Notes: generated by a model not told the origin, from the sequence alone. 64,000 nucleotides of DNA from Circinella minor (GCA_016758965.1 JAEPRB010000037.1:62001-126000); one strand, 5' to 3'; positions 1 through 14,147 are shown, counted from the stretch's first letter. Program-made: numbers and translations.

Positions 1-2073
1 GATCTAGAGTACACGGATACAAAAGAACGACAAGTTATCTTTTTAAATATATATGCTCAATTGATTGTTGAATTCAGACAGCATACAAATGAGATCATAA
101 ATAAATATTAAGTTCTTTACTGGTACTCTTATCTTTTTTTTTATCCAAATGAACATACAGTTCATGTTGGTCGCAACTACATATATTAAATTTGTGAAGA
201 GACCACAATATATTAAACATTTATTAAATTTCACATTCACATTTACATTTAAATTTACATTTACATTTCATAAAAATCATTATTAAATATACAAAGGCAC
301 ACAAAATGTCATTATTAATTGGTTCTAGCCTCCATCAGCCTTAATGCTCAACTACCTATCTTTACTATTCATGGTCTTTTTTTTTATAACATTTATAAAC
401 CATCATAGTCTAATGACAACAAACATATAGGTGATTCTAGATGACATGCAAAGAATAATACGTAGTCTATTACTGATTGATATTTTGGGTACTTTTATTT
501 CAGGGTTAGTACTAGTATTCATCTATTATTTCTTAGTGTCGTTATTATAATCATGGCATCAGCTCAACACCCCACAAGATAAATCGACTGATTCATACAT
601 TATAGACTATATCTTATACAATACATAAGTGAGAAAGTCTAAAAAAACCACCCATGTGCTAAGTCACATTTAATATTTATCAACAACCTATCCAACAATA
701 TATTATATCCAACACCAGTATTCATTGAACATAATATGGATAATAAACATTTAGATATCTCTTGTATCGTATTATGTTTACAATTAACTAGCTTAGGTGC
801 ATTGATAATCACCAAGTTGTAGAATGTATTTGAACTATTCTAATTGCATACACAGAGATAGTAAACAGATAGATGGATATTTGTTTTTCAAGCATACGTA
901 CCAGTGAAACAACGCACTTACATGCTGCTGCAACTACAAGCGATCCAATACATAATAAACTAATAATGCCAGAATACAAGATGTGTCTATTTATTGAAAA
1001 TTTGATTTGTAGTATTACACATGAAAGAATCACAAAAAATATTCACCATATCCGATATGATCAAAGCACTTATTCTATATAAAAAAAAAATAAAGAAAAA
1101 AGTCCAAATAGCATGGGATTTTGTATCATTCATCAGGCATAAAACTACGATTAGGGAGGTTGCTGCAGGCCATTCAAAAAGTGAATAATAAAAAAAGAGC
1201 ACTACATAAAGAGAACATTCTTGATATTATTTATCGTTGATAGTATCATTTTTTGTTGCTATCATATATGGTAAAAACATCATGTATTATGTGATGAGTA
1301 TTATAATTTTTTATTTTATTTTACAAGTCATTTTTCCCCATTGATGTAGAAAATTCTCATTTTTCATTACATTGGATTATTTTTCTTTCCTTCCCTCACT
1401 TAGTCATCTAATAGCATGTTGTGAGATATTTGAAAAATATATATCTAAAATCCAAAATACGTAACATAATTTCTCTTCATAGCTTAGAATAAAGTCTAAA
1501 AGCCTATTCTTGGCATGAGGCATGACTAGATTCTTTCAGATGGTTATACATATCTTATGTGCGACAAGGACCTTTAGTTTTGTATATATATGGCTTATAC
1601 GCACAATTCTATTTTGCTCATTTTTTTTTTATCATTTGAGAATATATTGAATCACACAAACCCTTTAATAATACTATCATATCAATATTAGCTTTCTATG
1701 ATATGGTCGCGACCACTCTTTTTTTTTTTTTCGCTGAGCCAAATGAAGAAAAAAACTTCCTTAGTGATGATTGATGTTGGGTGCCCCACATGATCTATTA
1801 AATCGGTCGGATCAGGAAGTCAAATGGTTTGATGTGCAGAGAAGTTCTTTAGTACCATTTGTGTATCACTTTCATCCATCCAGGTACAATATACAAAAAA
1901 CAAGGAGAATGTCATCGTTCACTACAAATAGATAGTGAAAAATAAGTAAAAGGTAAAAAAAAAACTACTTTTTTTTTTATTTTGATGCAAACCCATTTTT
2001 TTTTTCAAAGTACAAAATACTATACAGGGGGGAAAAAAATTAGAACGAAAAAATGTAGTATTCATCATAGGAT
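1..2073. other. AT-rich region, no firm gene
   Basis: No gene with a convincing start, splice sites and homology was found. On the minus strand about 600-1200 there are open stretches rich in hydrophobic residues (for example LYSGIISLLCIGSLVVAAA near 940-990) that look like membrane segments, followed at about 640-840 by another stop-free stretch. Joining them needs an intron of only about 34 bp, so I treat this as a possible broken or incompletely resolved membrane-protein gene. A GCTGAGCCA motif after a T-tract lies at 1733-1741. Confidence 0.3.
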
Positions 2074-3136
2074 TTATGCTAATTTACGTTGTGTAAGGTC
2101 ATATTCTTCAGGTACATGAGAGACCTCACGAAGATCTTGTTCCAGAACTCGTTTTTGATCCTATAAATTTTGATAAACAAAATTGTAACGATGATGATGT
2201 GAGATGATGATTTTACACGTGTGTGTTTAAAAAATGTAAGTAATAATAATAAAAAAGGAACAATTCATGGGTAACTCAAAAGCGTAATCCTATTCTTACC
2301 TCAGAAAAATGAAATTCACCAAGAAATTGTTGACCCTTTAGAAATAATGGGAACCAGATTCGATCATCTGGCCACATTGTATCAAATGGGATGTTATCAT
2401 ATGAGAACCATTCAGGTCTCATTTCTTCAGTTCTATTAGTGTTTGTTGAAATTTTCAGATTTTTTTTTTTATTTAGTAAAAGAAAAAAAAAACTTCAATA
2501 ATAATATCGAAATAATAATCAAAGTAGTTTCATTACATACTCTGTTGGAGTGCCTTTATACTCTGTGGATCGAAATACATGTACTTCCAATGCAACTGGA
2601 TCATTTTCAAAAGTAAAAAGATTGATACCTATTTTATCCATATCGACAGCTTGAATCATAGCTTCTTCCTGTATTATGGATCATTCATTCACGCAGCCAA
2701 CCCACCCAATAAAAAAAAACAATTCCTCATTAATAATAGTGACATAAATTACAGTCTGCTCACGCTATTCATAGATACCTCAAGTTCTCTATATGCTGCT
2801 TGAACAATAGTTTCTCCTGGTTCAAGTTTACCACCAAAGCCTATGAACAAAAAAAAAAATTAGAGCTTATCTACTACAACCATGACTTTTCGTTTCTTCC
2901 AGTCACACTTTTTTCTTTTACTTTCGAGCCATGTGTATACCATTCCATTTATTTAAACCAAAACCACGTTTCTTCATTCCAAGAAGAATCTAAAGAAAAA
3001 AAGGTCATTATAAATCGCGAGATCAAAATGTCAAAAAAAAAATCACATCTTATTTATATATATATACCTTACGATTCTTTTCGTCCAATGTCAAAACTAA
3101 AGTAAATAATTTCTTTTTCTCAATTATAATGGGCAT
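2074..3136 (-). CDS. MTH1/NUDT1-like Nudix hydrolase
   Basis: Probable 8-oxo-dGTP diphosphatase that cleans oxidised purine nucleotides from the pool. Six exons on the minus strand close in phase to 175 aa: 3136-3068, 2989-2941, 2840-2779, 2668-2541, 2432-2300 and 2160-2074. The start (MPIIIEKKKLFTLVLTLDEK) begins the first beta strand typical of the family. Visible MTH1 hallmarks are GMKKRGFG and WNGFGGKLEPGET (about residues 27-50), the Nudix helix around R57-E62, then MRPEWFSYDNIPFDTMWPDD and WFPLFLKGQQFLGEFHF, which match the MTH1 substrate-binding region. The C-terminus carries the LREV motif of the last strand plus about 15 extra residues. Oddity: the Nudix box Gly (G of EExGU) is replaced by Met64. 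Family assignment is firm; substrate is inferred. Confidence 0.88.
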
Positions 3137-6100
3137 TCTATCTCTTTTCGCTTTTTTTTTTTCTTTTGACACGATCCAAAGATAAGGGTATATAGTTCAA
3201 ACAGTTCACACCCGCTTGCTAATTCGGAGTGAAACCATGGTTACACGTCTCTGTTACTACGTTGTTATATATAAACAATAAACCTGGAGAAAAAAAAAAG
3301 TTATTTATGCTTAACCAGTAATTATAAAACATAATAATATATGCATAGCAACACTGTGATTAATGCCAACAACAAAAAATACATAATATTTTGATGTGAC
3401 AGGAAAGAATAATGCTACGAAAAGACTTTTTTGGGAAAGGGGTGGGGTACTCATAACAAACTGCATGAAAATCATGTCTCGGCTTCAATATCTCATCCCC
3501 TAAAAAAGAAAACAATTCCAATTTTCCCGGTATACACAAATGCCTTTCTTTTTAACATATACTTGTAGTTACAATGACCTATCAAAATAATGACAATGAC
3601 GTATAATTTAATCATGATAATGATAATTATAATTACCATGATCAAAGGTAATAAATATTTTATGCAGCTGATTAGAAGAGTGAAAAAAGAACATTGTATG
3701 CATATCATAAAAATACACCTGATGAGAAGAAAAGGCAAAAAATAAATAAAAAATGTTACCAACAAAATAACAAATAAAAACCTTGATCTTAATTGTAGGT
3801 TATTGACCGATTCGAAATGAGCCATTATAAAGATAAGATTAAGGGTAAGTTATATTGATATGTAAATATATGTATAATACCCGATCCATTTAACAACATT
3901 ACTCTATGCCATTCTGTATAGAAGATCCCGTAAAGCAGGGAAAGATAAAGCATTATTTATTATCCAAAACTAACCAAAATTCCCATCTTATCTATCACAT
4001 GATGGTTATAATGATGATGAAGGAATTTTTACATCAATGCTTTGAAAACCAATAATAATACTGTAACTTTTGGAAAAAAAAATTCATTAATGCATAATAT
4101 ATATATATTCCACCCTATATGTATAGGCCGTTGATTTTAATATTTATATAATGTGTCATAATACTAAAGGATGATGACGATGTTGGATTGTTGTTGTAGC
4201 TTATTATCTGAAAGATAATGCAAGTAGTAAGTAAATAAACTTGTTGTGATTCAATAATGATGAAGGTGGGGTTTAAGAATAAGTAAACAAATAATACGCC
4301 TAACTCACCATTTTTTAATGATATATGGCATCATCATCTATTATATCTCAACCTCCGCTTTCTAAATTCTTCCTCCCCCACACACATATATACACTTATT
4401 ATTTGCTTTTTCTTTTCTTTTACCCACTCCTGCTTATCATTTATTATTATTTATTCTAGACTGCAGAAGAATAAAGAAAAAAATAAAATAAAGAAAGCTT
4501 TTTTTTTTTGTTTGGTGATTTTAGAAATAACAACAATGTTATGTATTAAATGCGGGGTAGTTATACGTATAGAGGGAAATAAAAAAAAAAAGGGCTGGCT
4601 TTTTGATATTATAGTTCATACTAATCCCGTTAGCCTAATGACCATATTCTTCTTGTGAATAGTAGTATATCCAGCTGCATGTTTGACATGCTGCTGTAAG
4701 AGAAAAACAAAACAAACCCACACTATTTTATTTATAAACTGTACACGTTGTTCGGATTTTATAATAATAATGATAATAATAATTCATATTTTTTTTTTCT
4801 AATTGATTTTAAATCGATAAAACTTTTTTATGAATTTTGGATCCAATGAAAAAAAAAAAAGGTTGAATTTTATTTCGCATGATTTATGTCATATTCATAT
4901 AATTGAACTGAATTTACGGAATAATAATAATGATATCAAGATTTAAGCTACAATTATATAGTAACAACAAATTGAGACCACATGATGACATACCAATCAA
5001 CAACATTGAATGTTGATTCCGGTTACGTACTACCTTTCCCATTCCCCCCTTTTTTTTTCTGTTTCTTTCTCTCCGGCCGCTCCCCCGAAAAGATAGAGTC
5101 TTGTAATAATGTACTGTTTACTCCTCTCTTTTATTTTTAATAATAATAGATGATTATGTTATCTGGAACATAAGTAGCAATATCTAATACTCAATATAAA
5201 TAAAATCAGATAATGTACAATTATAAACACATTTATAACTTGTTTCAAAAATCATTTAAGTGAGAAAAATTACAAAATAATAAGTCTACATGATCTTTAA
5301 ATATATCGGCTTGGCTCATTAATATCATCATTGCTTATGCGGTACGTACAAACAATGTTGATAATCAAGGAACCAAAAAAAAAAAAAAAGAGACATTATT
5401 GCTATCAACCGGATATAATGTCACATGTGCCAAATACTATATGTAGCAGCACCAACCAATTATCGTTATTTGGTGCATGAATTTGAAAAAAAACTTGGAG
5501 CTCTTCTCAATCTATCATGTTCCAAAGGGAACGAGGACAACACAATATATATGTAGAATAAATATAACTCTATGTATATTTAACCAATAATAAATGATGA
5601 AAAAAAAATGAAAAAAAAAAAACCCGCGAAAAATATAAGATTCAGTTAATATTCATATTTATAAATTTTCATAATAGTAGTAAGAAGAAGTGTGAATGAA
5701 GTCATTTATTATCCAATGATAATTAACCGACTTTTATAAAGTTGAAGAAACAATGAGCGGGACAGGTAAAAATAACATACGAGAGTTCAGCGTCATATTA
5801 TTTGCTATCAATTAAGTGATCTTTAGTAATATGATATTTTTTCTTTATCTAAACGAGTTATTAGTGGTAGCGTATTATTTTATACTATCGATCTTTATTC
5901 AGTATGTACCCTAGACCAACCAAGTGATCAAAATGATAACGAACTACCCGCAACAACAATGAACAAAGGGCGTAAAGCAAAAACGATCAGTAGTAGTTAA
6001 TGTAGAACAATAAAATCAAATCCCTCAGTATTTAAGATATACAAATAGGTCAAACCCCATTATTTTGTATAGAAATAATGAAAATCAGTTGTTATTTCAG

Positions 6101-6724
6101 ATACTTTCCATCATATGATTAGAAAAATATCTGAAATTAATACGTACGTAGATTTTTTTTTTTTTTTTTTTTTGATTTTTGGTGGTTAGTAAATATATTT
6201 TTATGATAATTAATATTATTCTTTGTTTTTTTTCCCTTCAATAGATAGGTTTTAAACACAATGAATAGTATCATAGCAATAATATTAATAATAAAAAGAT
6301 AAGTATAAAGTAACAATATCAATAAAATAAGAAGCTCATGTGAATAATCAAAAATAAAGGAGTATTTTTTTTTTTTGCTGAGCCATAAAAAATGGAAATG
6401 TCATCATCATACCGCAAAAAAAAAAAAAAAAACACGGAGAAATATGTAAGTAAACCTTAACAGGAAATGTCATGTCATTTTGGGGTTTGAAAAAAAAAAT
6501 GTAACGTGGTCCTAAAATTTCGCCAACAATTGTTGTTGATAGTTATTCTATTTTCAAATAATATGGCGAATGAATAATTAGGAAATGAGGTCAATTGAGT
6601 AAATAACGCGCCCAATCCGATTCGCATGACTTAAAATCGGAATAGTAATGAATGGGAAACCCGTTTTTTTTTTTTTTTGTAAAAAGAAATAAAGAGTTTA
6701 TATGTTAGTAAGTATGTGTAACAC

Positions 6725-6767
6725 ATCTGTTCAACGGATCGCCCATAGCAACGGGTCCGGAACAGAT
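6725..6767. repeat. Interrupted hairpin
   Basis: ATCTGTTC (6725-6732) pairs with GAACAGAT (6760-6767). Just inside, CGGATC (6735-6740) pairs with GGTCCG with one wobble. The GC content is higher than in the surroundings. It could be a small structured RNA element, a transposon footprint or a binding site; nothing decides between these. Confidence 0.5.
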
Positions 6768-8206
6768 ACCGATATACCTATTATAGGTTAATACCTAAGT
6801 TACTTCCGCTTTAACGATGAATCGAACAAAGGTCTATTTTTTTTTTGTTCCATAATGAATGATTCTATTAAGATCAATTTGTTTGAATATTTAAATTATA
6901 AAATCTTGCCTTCTTTTTTTTTTTTTTTTTTTTTTTTTGTATTCTTTGTACGTAACAGCTTTTATATCATCAATATATTTAACTGAATTATACAATGTTT
7001 TGGGGGGGCAGAGAAAGAAGAAGGGGATAATTTACACCTTTTATAAGTATATAGTGTAGATATGTAGAAAGAAGACACGTTTTCGGGTATACTACGTATA
7101 CAAAGTGAAAAAAGAAAAAAGGTTAGCTTTATTATTATGTTGTGCATATTGAAAAAAAAAAGATCGTCCAAAAAAAAAAAAAAAAAAAAACGTTATATAT
7201 TACAATCTAATAAAGAGCCCGCGTTTTTTTCTTTTATAACCATCAGATAAATAGTTAATAGCAATAATAATAATAATAATAATAATATAAAGATGACCAA
7301 TCAATCAGCCTTTAAATCACACTTTGAAAAATTATACCTATGTAATTGCATAAGTTATGGATAATGAGTGGATGGAATATATCAGCCGCTCATCTACAGA
7401 AATAGAATAAAAGAAAAACAAGGGGTACCGAAGCACATGGTTGAAAAAAAAAAAATAAAAAAAAAAAAGTGTAGCAAAAATCATTTCCCGCCGATATTAC
7501 AGCAAAAAATTTAGTAAAACAAATATATACACTTATAATAGAAAATATGCCAATAATTTTTTTTATTTTCTTATTGGGGTCCGTGTTATTATGTCGTGAA
7601 TTGGGTGATAAAAAGAAACATTGTACGTTAGCGTGGAATTTGTGCTTCGTGAATGGCGATGGTTCACGTCATTTGTGAAACCAAAAAAGCTATTTTTGTC
7701 TGGAAAGAATACAAGTATAATATATATATATATATATATATAACTTTTACATACTCATCTAAATTACAACAGCAATAACAACAACGACAACTATAATCGT
7801 TATGTCAAACGAGCATACATAACAACATTACATTGAATTATTATCATAATACCAGCATGTGGTACATTTTTACTGGAACAAGTAATTTTTTTATTCACTC
7901 CTTAGACACGGAGAAAATATATATATATGTAATATTTCTCGTTTTTATTTCTCCTCTCCTCTCCTCCTCCTCCTCCCCCAAAAAAAACACATATCAGCTT
8001 AAAATGTATAAGAAGGAAGGAACGATTATAATAAAGAAAAAAAAGGGGGGGGTTGATTGAAAAAATTGAAAGGAGAAATAAAGGGAGGAACAAATAGAAA
8101 TGTCAAAAGGGAATTCATGTTCGGGGCTTTCATAAATCTAAAAAAGAATTACAATGTACATTTCTATGTGTTATGTGATCAATTATAATATCACTCTTTT
8201 TCATTC

Positions 8207-8237
<31 letters not shown>

Positions 8238-8766
8238 ATAAATTAAAGAATTATATTTATCATTGTTATTATTAAAAGATTCATTGTTCTTTACACATTT
8301 TTTTAATCAAATAAATGTCAATTTATCTGTCAATCTTCAATTTTCGTCACAACTCCTTCTTTATAAATCATCATCATCATCATCACCCTTCTTCTATCTT
8401 CCCCCCAACATAAACGAATTATGTTTATAAGTTCATTCTTACATTACTCCTTCTTATCTCTCTCTCTCTTCCCCCCCCCAAAAAAAAAAAAAAAATTCAT
8501 TATTATTGTTCTATCTCTTTCTTCCCCCAAGTATATAAGCTCAACCAAACATCAACCAAGCATAAATAACACTAATAATCCCCGCACTTTTTTTTTTCTT
8601 TTTACGTTATACCTCCTGGATCCTACATTGCATTTATTCCGATCCTTGCAGCTCACGTTAATTGTTATTTACTTGTTGTCATTTTATATGTTAAAATAAT
8701 AATAATAATCATAATAAATCTATTTTTTTTTACTAGCAATAATCATTAGTTGGTTTATTATCATCA

Positions 8767-8791
8767 ATATATATATATATATATATATATA
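8767..8791. repeat. (AT)n microsatellite
   Basis: About 12 AT dinucleotide units in the upstream region of the homeobox gene. Confidence 0.9.
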
Positions 8792-9998
8792 AAGATAAGA
8801 AGAATAATAAATAAGGGGAATTATAAATAATAAATATAATCAAATATAATTTTGATATATAAAAATGAGAGAAACCCTTGATTGATCCAAAACTAACTGT
8901 CATGTGCATTCGTAATAAGGGTTTTCTTTTTTACTTTATGCGCTAATATAATGAAAAAGAGAATGACCCTATAAGCAGTTGTATTTGAAAGTATAATTAA
9001 GTGTAATGATAAATAATAATAATAATTATAATAAAAAGGGACCTTAACAATGAACGCCACCCTGATCTATATATTAATGATTATGATTTATAAAGATTAT
9101 CCAATCTATTATGTAGTATGTTATATACATTATCTTTAGAAAGTAAGTAAAAACAAGTCTAAATCTAAGTGGATAAAAAAATTAGAAAAACAGGTCATTT
9201 TATATACCCCAGACTAGGTTGGAATGATGATCGAGTGAGCCAATGATGGGTTTTAAGTTCCCCTCCTCATCTCCCCCCCCCTTTATTTTATTTCATAAGT
9301 TCCACACACGTTCACCTTTATCTTGCATTTATTCCTCCGTCTCTCTTCCCCCACCACCCCCCAAAAAAAAGTACCCTGATATTAACGCCCCTTCCCCCCC
9401 CAAATGTATGCTTTCATCATTTTTTCTTTTGTTTCTATAATGCTTTAACCATTATATAATAGATATACTCTATTAGTGTCAATTTTTTTTATGCCTTACC
9501 CCCATCATATGCAAGATGCTACGACCTTCAACCAACGTTTATTATTGGTTCCGTGTTTTCTTTTTTACAGGATGATCTACCTTCGGAGCATCCTCGCCTT
9601 TTATTTTTATTTTACACTTACCCCCCACCCCCACATCATGGCTTTTTCTTTTTAGTTAGTCTTCAGTTCACCCTTTCTTCTTCTTTCCCCCCCCATAAAA
9701 ACAAAAACCACCTTTCATCCATATACACACACACACACACTTACCCACTTAACTCTCCACACACTGTTCCCTCCCTTTTTTTTTGCTCCTCCCCCTCCTG
9801 TTCAAGGGAATCTAAAGACCAATCGTTTTGCATCGAATATACTTCTATACACTAAAGAGAAAAAAAAATTATCATTATATATATATATACTCCCCCGCCT
9901 CCGAACCGGCCCCACAACAAAGCATTCCTTATTTCATTAACCGGAATCACAATCACGCACCGGCCCTATAGAAGGAAATAATAATAAAAAAAAATTAG

Positions 9999-10007
9999 TA
10001 TATAAAG
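9999..10007 (+). promoter_or_regulatory. TATA-box-like element of the homeobox gene
   Basis: TATATAAAG stands 219 bp upstream of the chosen ATG at 10225 and is followed by a T-rich leader. Position and sequence fit a core promoter; no transcript evidence is available. Confidence 0.4.
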
Positions 10008-10224
10008 CTTTGTTGTATCTTTGAAACTTGTGAACTCCTTTAACCCATAAGTGCTTTCAAACTACTTCTATTGTATTATTTTTTTTTTCTTTTCTTCTTT
10101 TTCTTTTCTACTTTTAGTAACCTAACTTTTTTGGTCGCATTATATGCGCATTTAAGACCGGTTAAAAAAAAAACACCAATTGTATTATCATCTTTCTTCT
10201 CTATTTTTATTATTTTATGCATAT

Positions 10225-11915
10225 ATGAATCAACAATTATATTCAAATATTTCAACATTTTTACCATCAAGAACAAGAACAATAACTATACCAACAAGAT
10301 CAACTTCAATGAATAATACAATGTCATCATCATCGTTCTATTCATCTACAACAACAATGCCTTCATGCGAAGGATTTCAACCACCTTTTGATAGTAGTCA
10401 AGAAGAAAGTTATTCACCATCTTCAATGTTTCCAAAATATGAAGATCATCAACAACAACATAATATGTTAATGGATAATAATAAATTTTCTACTTCTTCT
10501 ACTACTACGACAACAGTAATAACCAATGGTAATCGTACGAGTATGAATGATTCAACAATGTCGACGGCGTCAACTAAAAATAATACCCCAACGACGGAGT
10601 TCAAGGCTACTTTTTATAATCCATTTGAAACCAAACATCGTAGACGTACCTCGAAACAACAATTTAAAATTCTCGAAGCAGCATTTGAAGAGAATCCAAA
10701 ACCAAGTGCAGCAAAACGTCAAGCTCTTGCCGAAGAATTAGAAATGACACCTCGAGGTGTACAAATTTGGTTTCAAAATCGTCGTGCCAAGGCAAAACAA
10801 CGAATCGATATTTTAAATATTAATAGTAGTACTAGTAGTAATAACAGTAGTAGTAATAATAAAAGGTCATTTGATGATTTTTCTTCTACTTTGGATGAAG
10901 AAGATGAGTATAGTACTCATCAACATCGTCGTCGTCGTACTACTAGTAATTATAATAAACCTTTTTATACTGAATGGGATAGTCAAGAACCCATCGTGAC
11001 CAATGATGGAACTTCTACCACTGATAGCACTACTATTACTACTAATACTGCTGCTACTACACCTACCATTAACACCGCTGCTGTTACTACAATTACAGCT
11101 CATGTGACTTCCAGTGCTCCAGCTTCCCCGCCCTGCATTACCGGAAATCATCCGGTCCAGGCCCCATCACTGTGTTACTCCTACAGTAATGCATCTTCCT
11201 CACCAGTGACGCCGTCTGTTCCGTCACCTACAATGCAAGATCAGCAGGGATATCAATCACAACAAACTCAACTACAACCTCAGTTACATTCTGAACTATC
11301 ACAGCAACAACAGTCGGATTTTTTGGTTGATTATACTTCGAAATCAATGTGGTCGCCCATGAACGATGCCTCATTCGACACGAACCATTCTTCCGGTTAC
11401 ATTACAGATTGGATGCAGACTGTACCTTTTCCCATTAGACCTTCAATAAGACATGACCCTTCTATAACTAGTATAGCAACAACAACTACTACTACTAGTA
11501 GCGGTTTTGGATCGGAAGAAGATGAATTATTATCTCAGTGGGGACCAAAGAATTATCAGGTAAAAAAAAAAAGACCCTTAATTGTAAGATAACCAAAATT
11601 TTACCTAATATGCTGACTTTTATTTTTTTTTTTTACCAAATTTATATTTGACGATCCTTTTTTTTTGCTATTGTTTTATTTTTTTAAAAAAAAAAAAAGA
11701 TTGCTTCATTTCCTAATTCACCACAACAACCACAAGAACAAATTTTTCCACAACCTATCATTCATAATACAGCCGACAATAAAGAGAATTCTATTGATCT
11801 GGCCAACATATTTGGTGCTTCTTTGATGGATTCTACTGTTCCTTGTAATTTGTTACCTGTAACTAGTAGCGATGTTCATTGGATATCTCAAAATCCACAA
11901 CCTGTAATTTGGTAA
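10225..11915 (+). CDS. Homeodomain transcription factor
   Basis: DNA-binding transcriptional regulator, expected in the nucleus. Two exons, 10225-11559 and 11700-11915, joined in phase 0 (CAG|GTAAAA ... AAAG|ATT), give 516 aa. The ATG at 10225 (MNQQLYSN) is the first in frame; the open frame extends upstream only without an ATG. The homeodomain covers about residues 137-196, with basic arm KHRRRTSK and recognition helix VQIWFQNRRAKAKQ, where Trp182, Phe183 and Asn185 are the invariant residues. It most resembles fungal single-homeodomain proteins. Both flanks are low-complexity Ser/Thr/Asn/Gln-rich, including codon-repeat tracts of Thr, Ser and His-Arg, as is usual for activation regions. Target genes cannot be inferred from sequence. 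Confidence 0.9.
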
Positions 11916-12361
11916 AACAAAAACAGAAAAAAAAAACATAATATATATATATATATATATATATATGCTCTCCATTCCTTTCTTTCTAACTATAATTACC
12001 TTTATTACTACTTTATATAATAATCTTTCCTTTTCTCTTTCTCTTTCTACTCTCTCTGTCATACACACATTTGTCATCATCAATTATGTATATTTTTGTT
12101 CTTTTGTTTATTATTCTTGTTCTTATTATTTTACTCTCTTATATGATTTCTATATTCCTTCTTTCTCTGCGCAGATTATATAATCTTATGTCCACCATTT
12201 AATGTATGTTTAATTCTCTCTCTTTTTCCACCATAACTATATATATTTCTTATATAAATATGCTGGCCATATGCAAATTTACATTTCTGTATATTTCCTT
12301 TACTATCATTATTCCCTCATTCTCTTTATAAAATCCGCGGTTTTATGATTCTTCTCTCCTC

Positions 12362-12398
<37 letters not shown>

Positions 12399-14043
12399 CG
12401 CCAAATTACACAGACATATATATATATATATACTTATATACTTCTTTTAAAGTATATACTTTATTATTATACATATATTATACATATTATCTTTTCTTTC
12501 TGTTTATAAATCGATTTTCCCCTCCCCCTCCCCTTTTTATTTTTTTCTTTTACACTACAAATACTTTACTACTATCTCTCTTTCTCTCACTTTTTTTTTT
12601 TTTTGTTATTTTCCAATTCATTATTATTATTCGTTTATTTCTTATTTTGATTATTATGTATAAATTTTTTTTTGTTATTAAAATCAAATATTTCAATACT
12701 ATTTTTTAATTTTTTATTCATACGTAAAGATTTAAAAGGGCAAGATTTTTATATTCGTAACAAATGATACGTAAAACATATGAATTAATTCGTAATGTTG
12801 TTGGGCAGAAAAGAGGAAAAGGTTTTTGTTTCTTGTTCATCCATCTGTGGTTGGTTTCTAAAATAACAGTAATAAATATATAGAGTTAATACGTACGTAA
12901 GAAGAAACAACGTCAACAATTACCGTAATAATAAAAAATGTATGGTAATAAAAGTGTGTCAGGTTGAATTTTTCTCTTGTTGGCGGTATATTAGCTCACA
13001 ATATACTAGTATTTATCTTCTTTGTTATGAATGATGAAAGAAAATAATAATAGTAGGTTAATTATTTTATTATTTTATGAATTAATGATGACATTATTAT
13101 ATAATATTTTTTTTTCCTCACTATCTATGATAATGATAACAAGAACGTTCGAATTTTTATGCCACTTTTTTTCATTATAACTCCTTCCCTATCATTGTTT
13201 GTACTACATAATAATTTGATTTCAATTGAAGCATATGCTTTTTTTCCCCCATTCAAAATAAAATTAAAATAACAAATGAAATTAGTTGTCAAATGATTTA
13301 TGGATTATTATTTGATACATAGTAAAAAAGATACATAGCTATAATGCAATTGGTTAATGAGGTAATACACTAAGTATACTTCTAAGGTGAAAGCACAACA
13401 TAAAAGATAACTAAAGCAAAAAAAAAGAGTTTTTTTTTTAATAAATTAAAAAAGCGTCATCATCACGTGAAGTTATGCCAAGTTGATTAAAGGAATGGAT
13501 TTAAATTTTGCGGTCATCATTATTTCATTTATTGTTTTTTCTATTATTATTAGTATTATTAGCACCTTTTTTTTTAAACATATATATTGTCGTGGTGTTA
13601 CTCAACAAAAAATTATTATGAACAAAAGACATATGAAAAATATCATCAAAGTCGGGCGTTTATTTATATTTTTATGAGGCACACTAAAGCACTTGTTTAT
13701 TTCAAGGAAAGGAATAATGTGTAACCTATTTATAAATGATAGTAATAATATTACTTACTAATTAAAAAAAAAGAGGAATTTGTTATAAACAAAAACTCAT
13801 TTATATACTGGTTCATGATATAATTGTGAGGCAGTATAAATGATGAAAAATCGAACATGATCAAGTTACGTATTATTATTTATTATTATACCTAAGCATG
13901 GGAAGTTCAGCAGGTACATATACTGTATAATCGTTAACAACAGAAGGAAGGAGATCTTATGATCTTTGAAACACCCATTCAACTAATAATTCAACAAAAA
14001 AAAAAAAAGAAAACTATTGTCTTACCTACCCAGATACTTTAAG
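11916..14043. other. Intergenic region with microsatellites
   Basis: No supported gene. Holds the 3' flank of the homeobox gene, an (AT)n run at about 11940-11967, a (CT)n run at 12366-12395, and T-rich or ATT-rich sequence. Short open frames are low-complexity. Confidence 0.6.
12366..12395. repeat. (CT)n microsatellite
   Basis: About 15 CT units inside the 3' flank of the homeobox gene. Confidence 0.9.
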
Positions 14044-14133
14044 CTCGGGAACCCTTTTTTCCCTTCTCTTTCTATCCTCTTTCTCTTTCCCCTACCCTCC
14101 CCCCTTTTTTTCACTTTCCTTTTCTCTTTTTTA
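14044..14133 (+). promoter_or_regulatory. Pyrimidine-rich leader of the lipase gene
   Basis: A run of almost only C and T immediately precedes the ATG at 14148. Such CT-rich tracts often mark the transcription start area of fungal genes; the role here is inferred. Confidence 0.4.
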
Positions 14134-14147
14134 ATGAAATTAGTATT

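Larger units (their letters stand above)
3137..9980. other. Long gene-free AT-rich stretch upstream of the homeobox gene
   Basis: Nearly 7 kb with no supported coding region. It contains homopolymer tracts, (AT)n and (ATT)n microsatellites (about 7720-7742, 8207-8237, 8767-8791), a perfect-stem hairpin at 6725-6767, a GCTGAGCCA motif at 6377-6385, and pyrimidine and poly-C tracts between 8400 and 9800. Open frames here are low-complexity. It probably includes regulatory sequence and 5' leader of the homeodomain gene downstream, which is inference. Confidence 0.5.

Noticed and set aside
7833..9855. Several open frames of 65-100 codons upstream of the homeobox gene
   Set aside because: They are pure low-complexity (Ser/Pro/Phe/Lys from CT, C and A tracts) with no conserved pattern.
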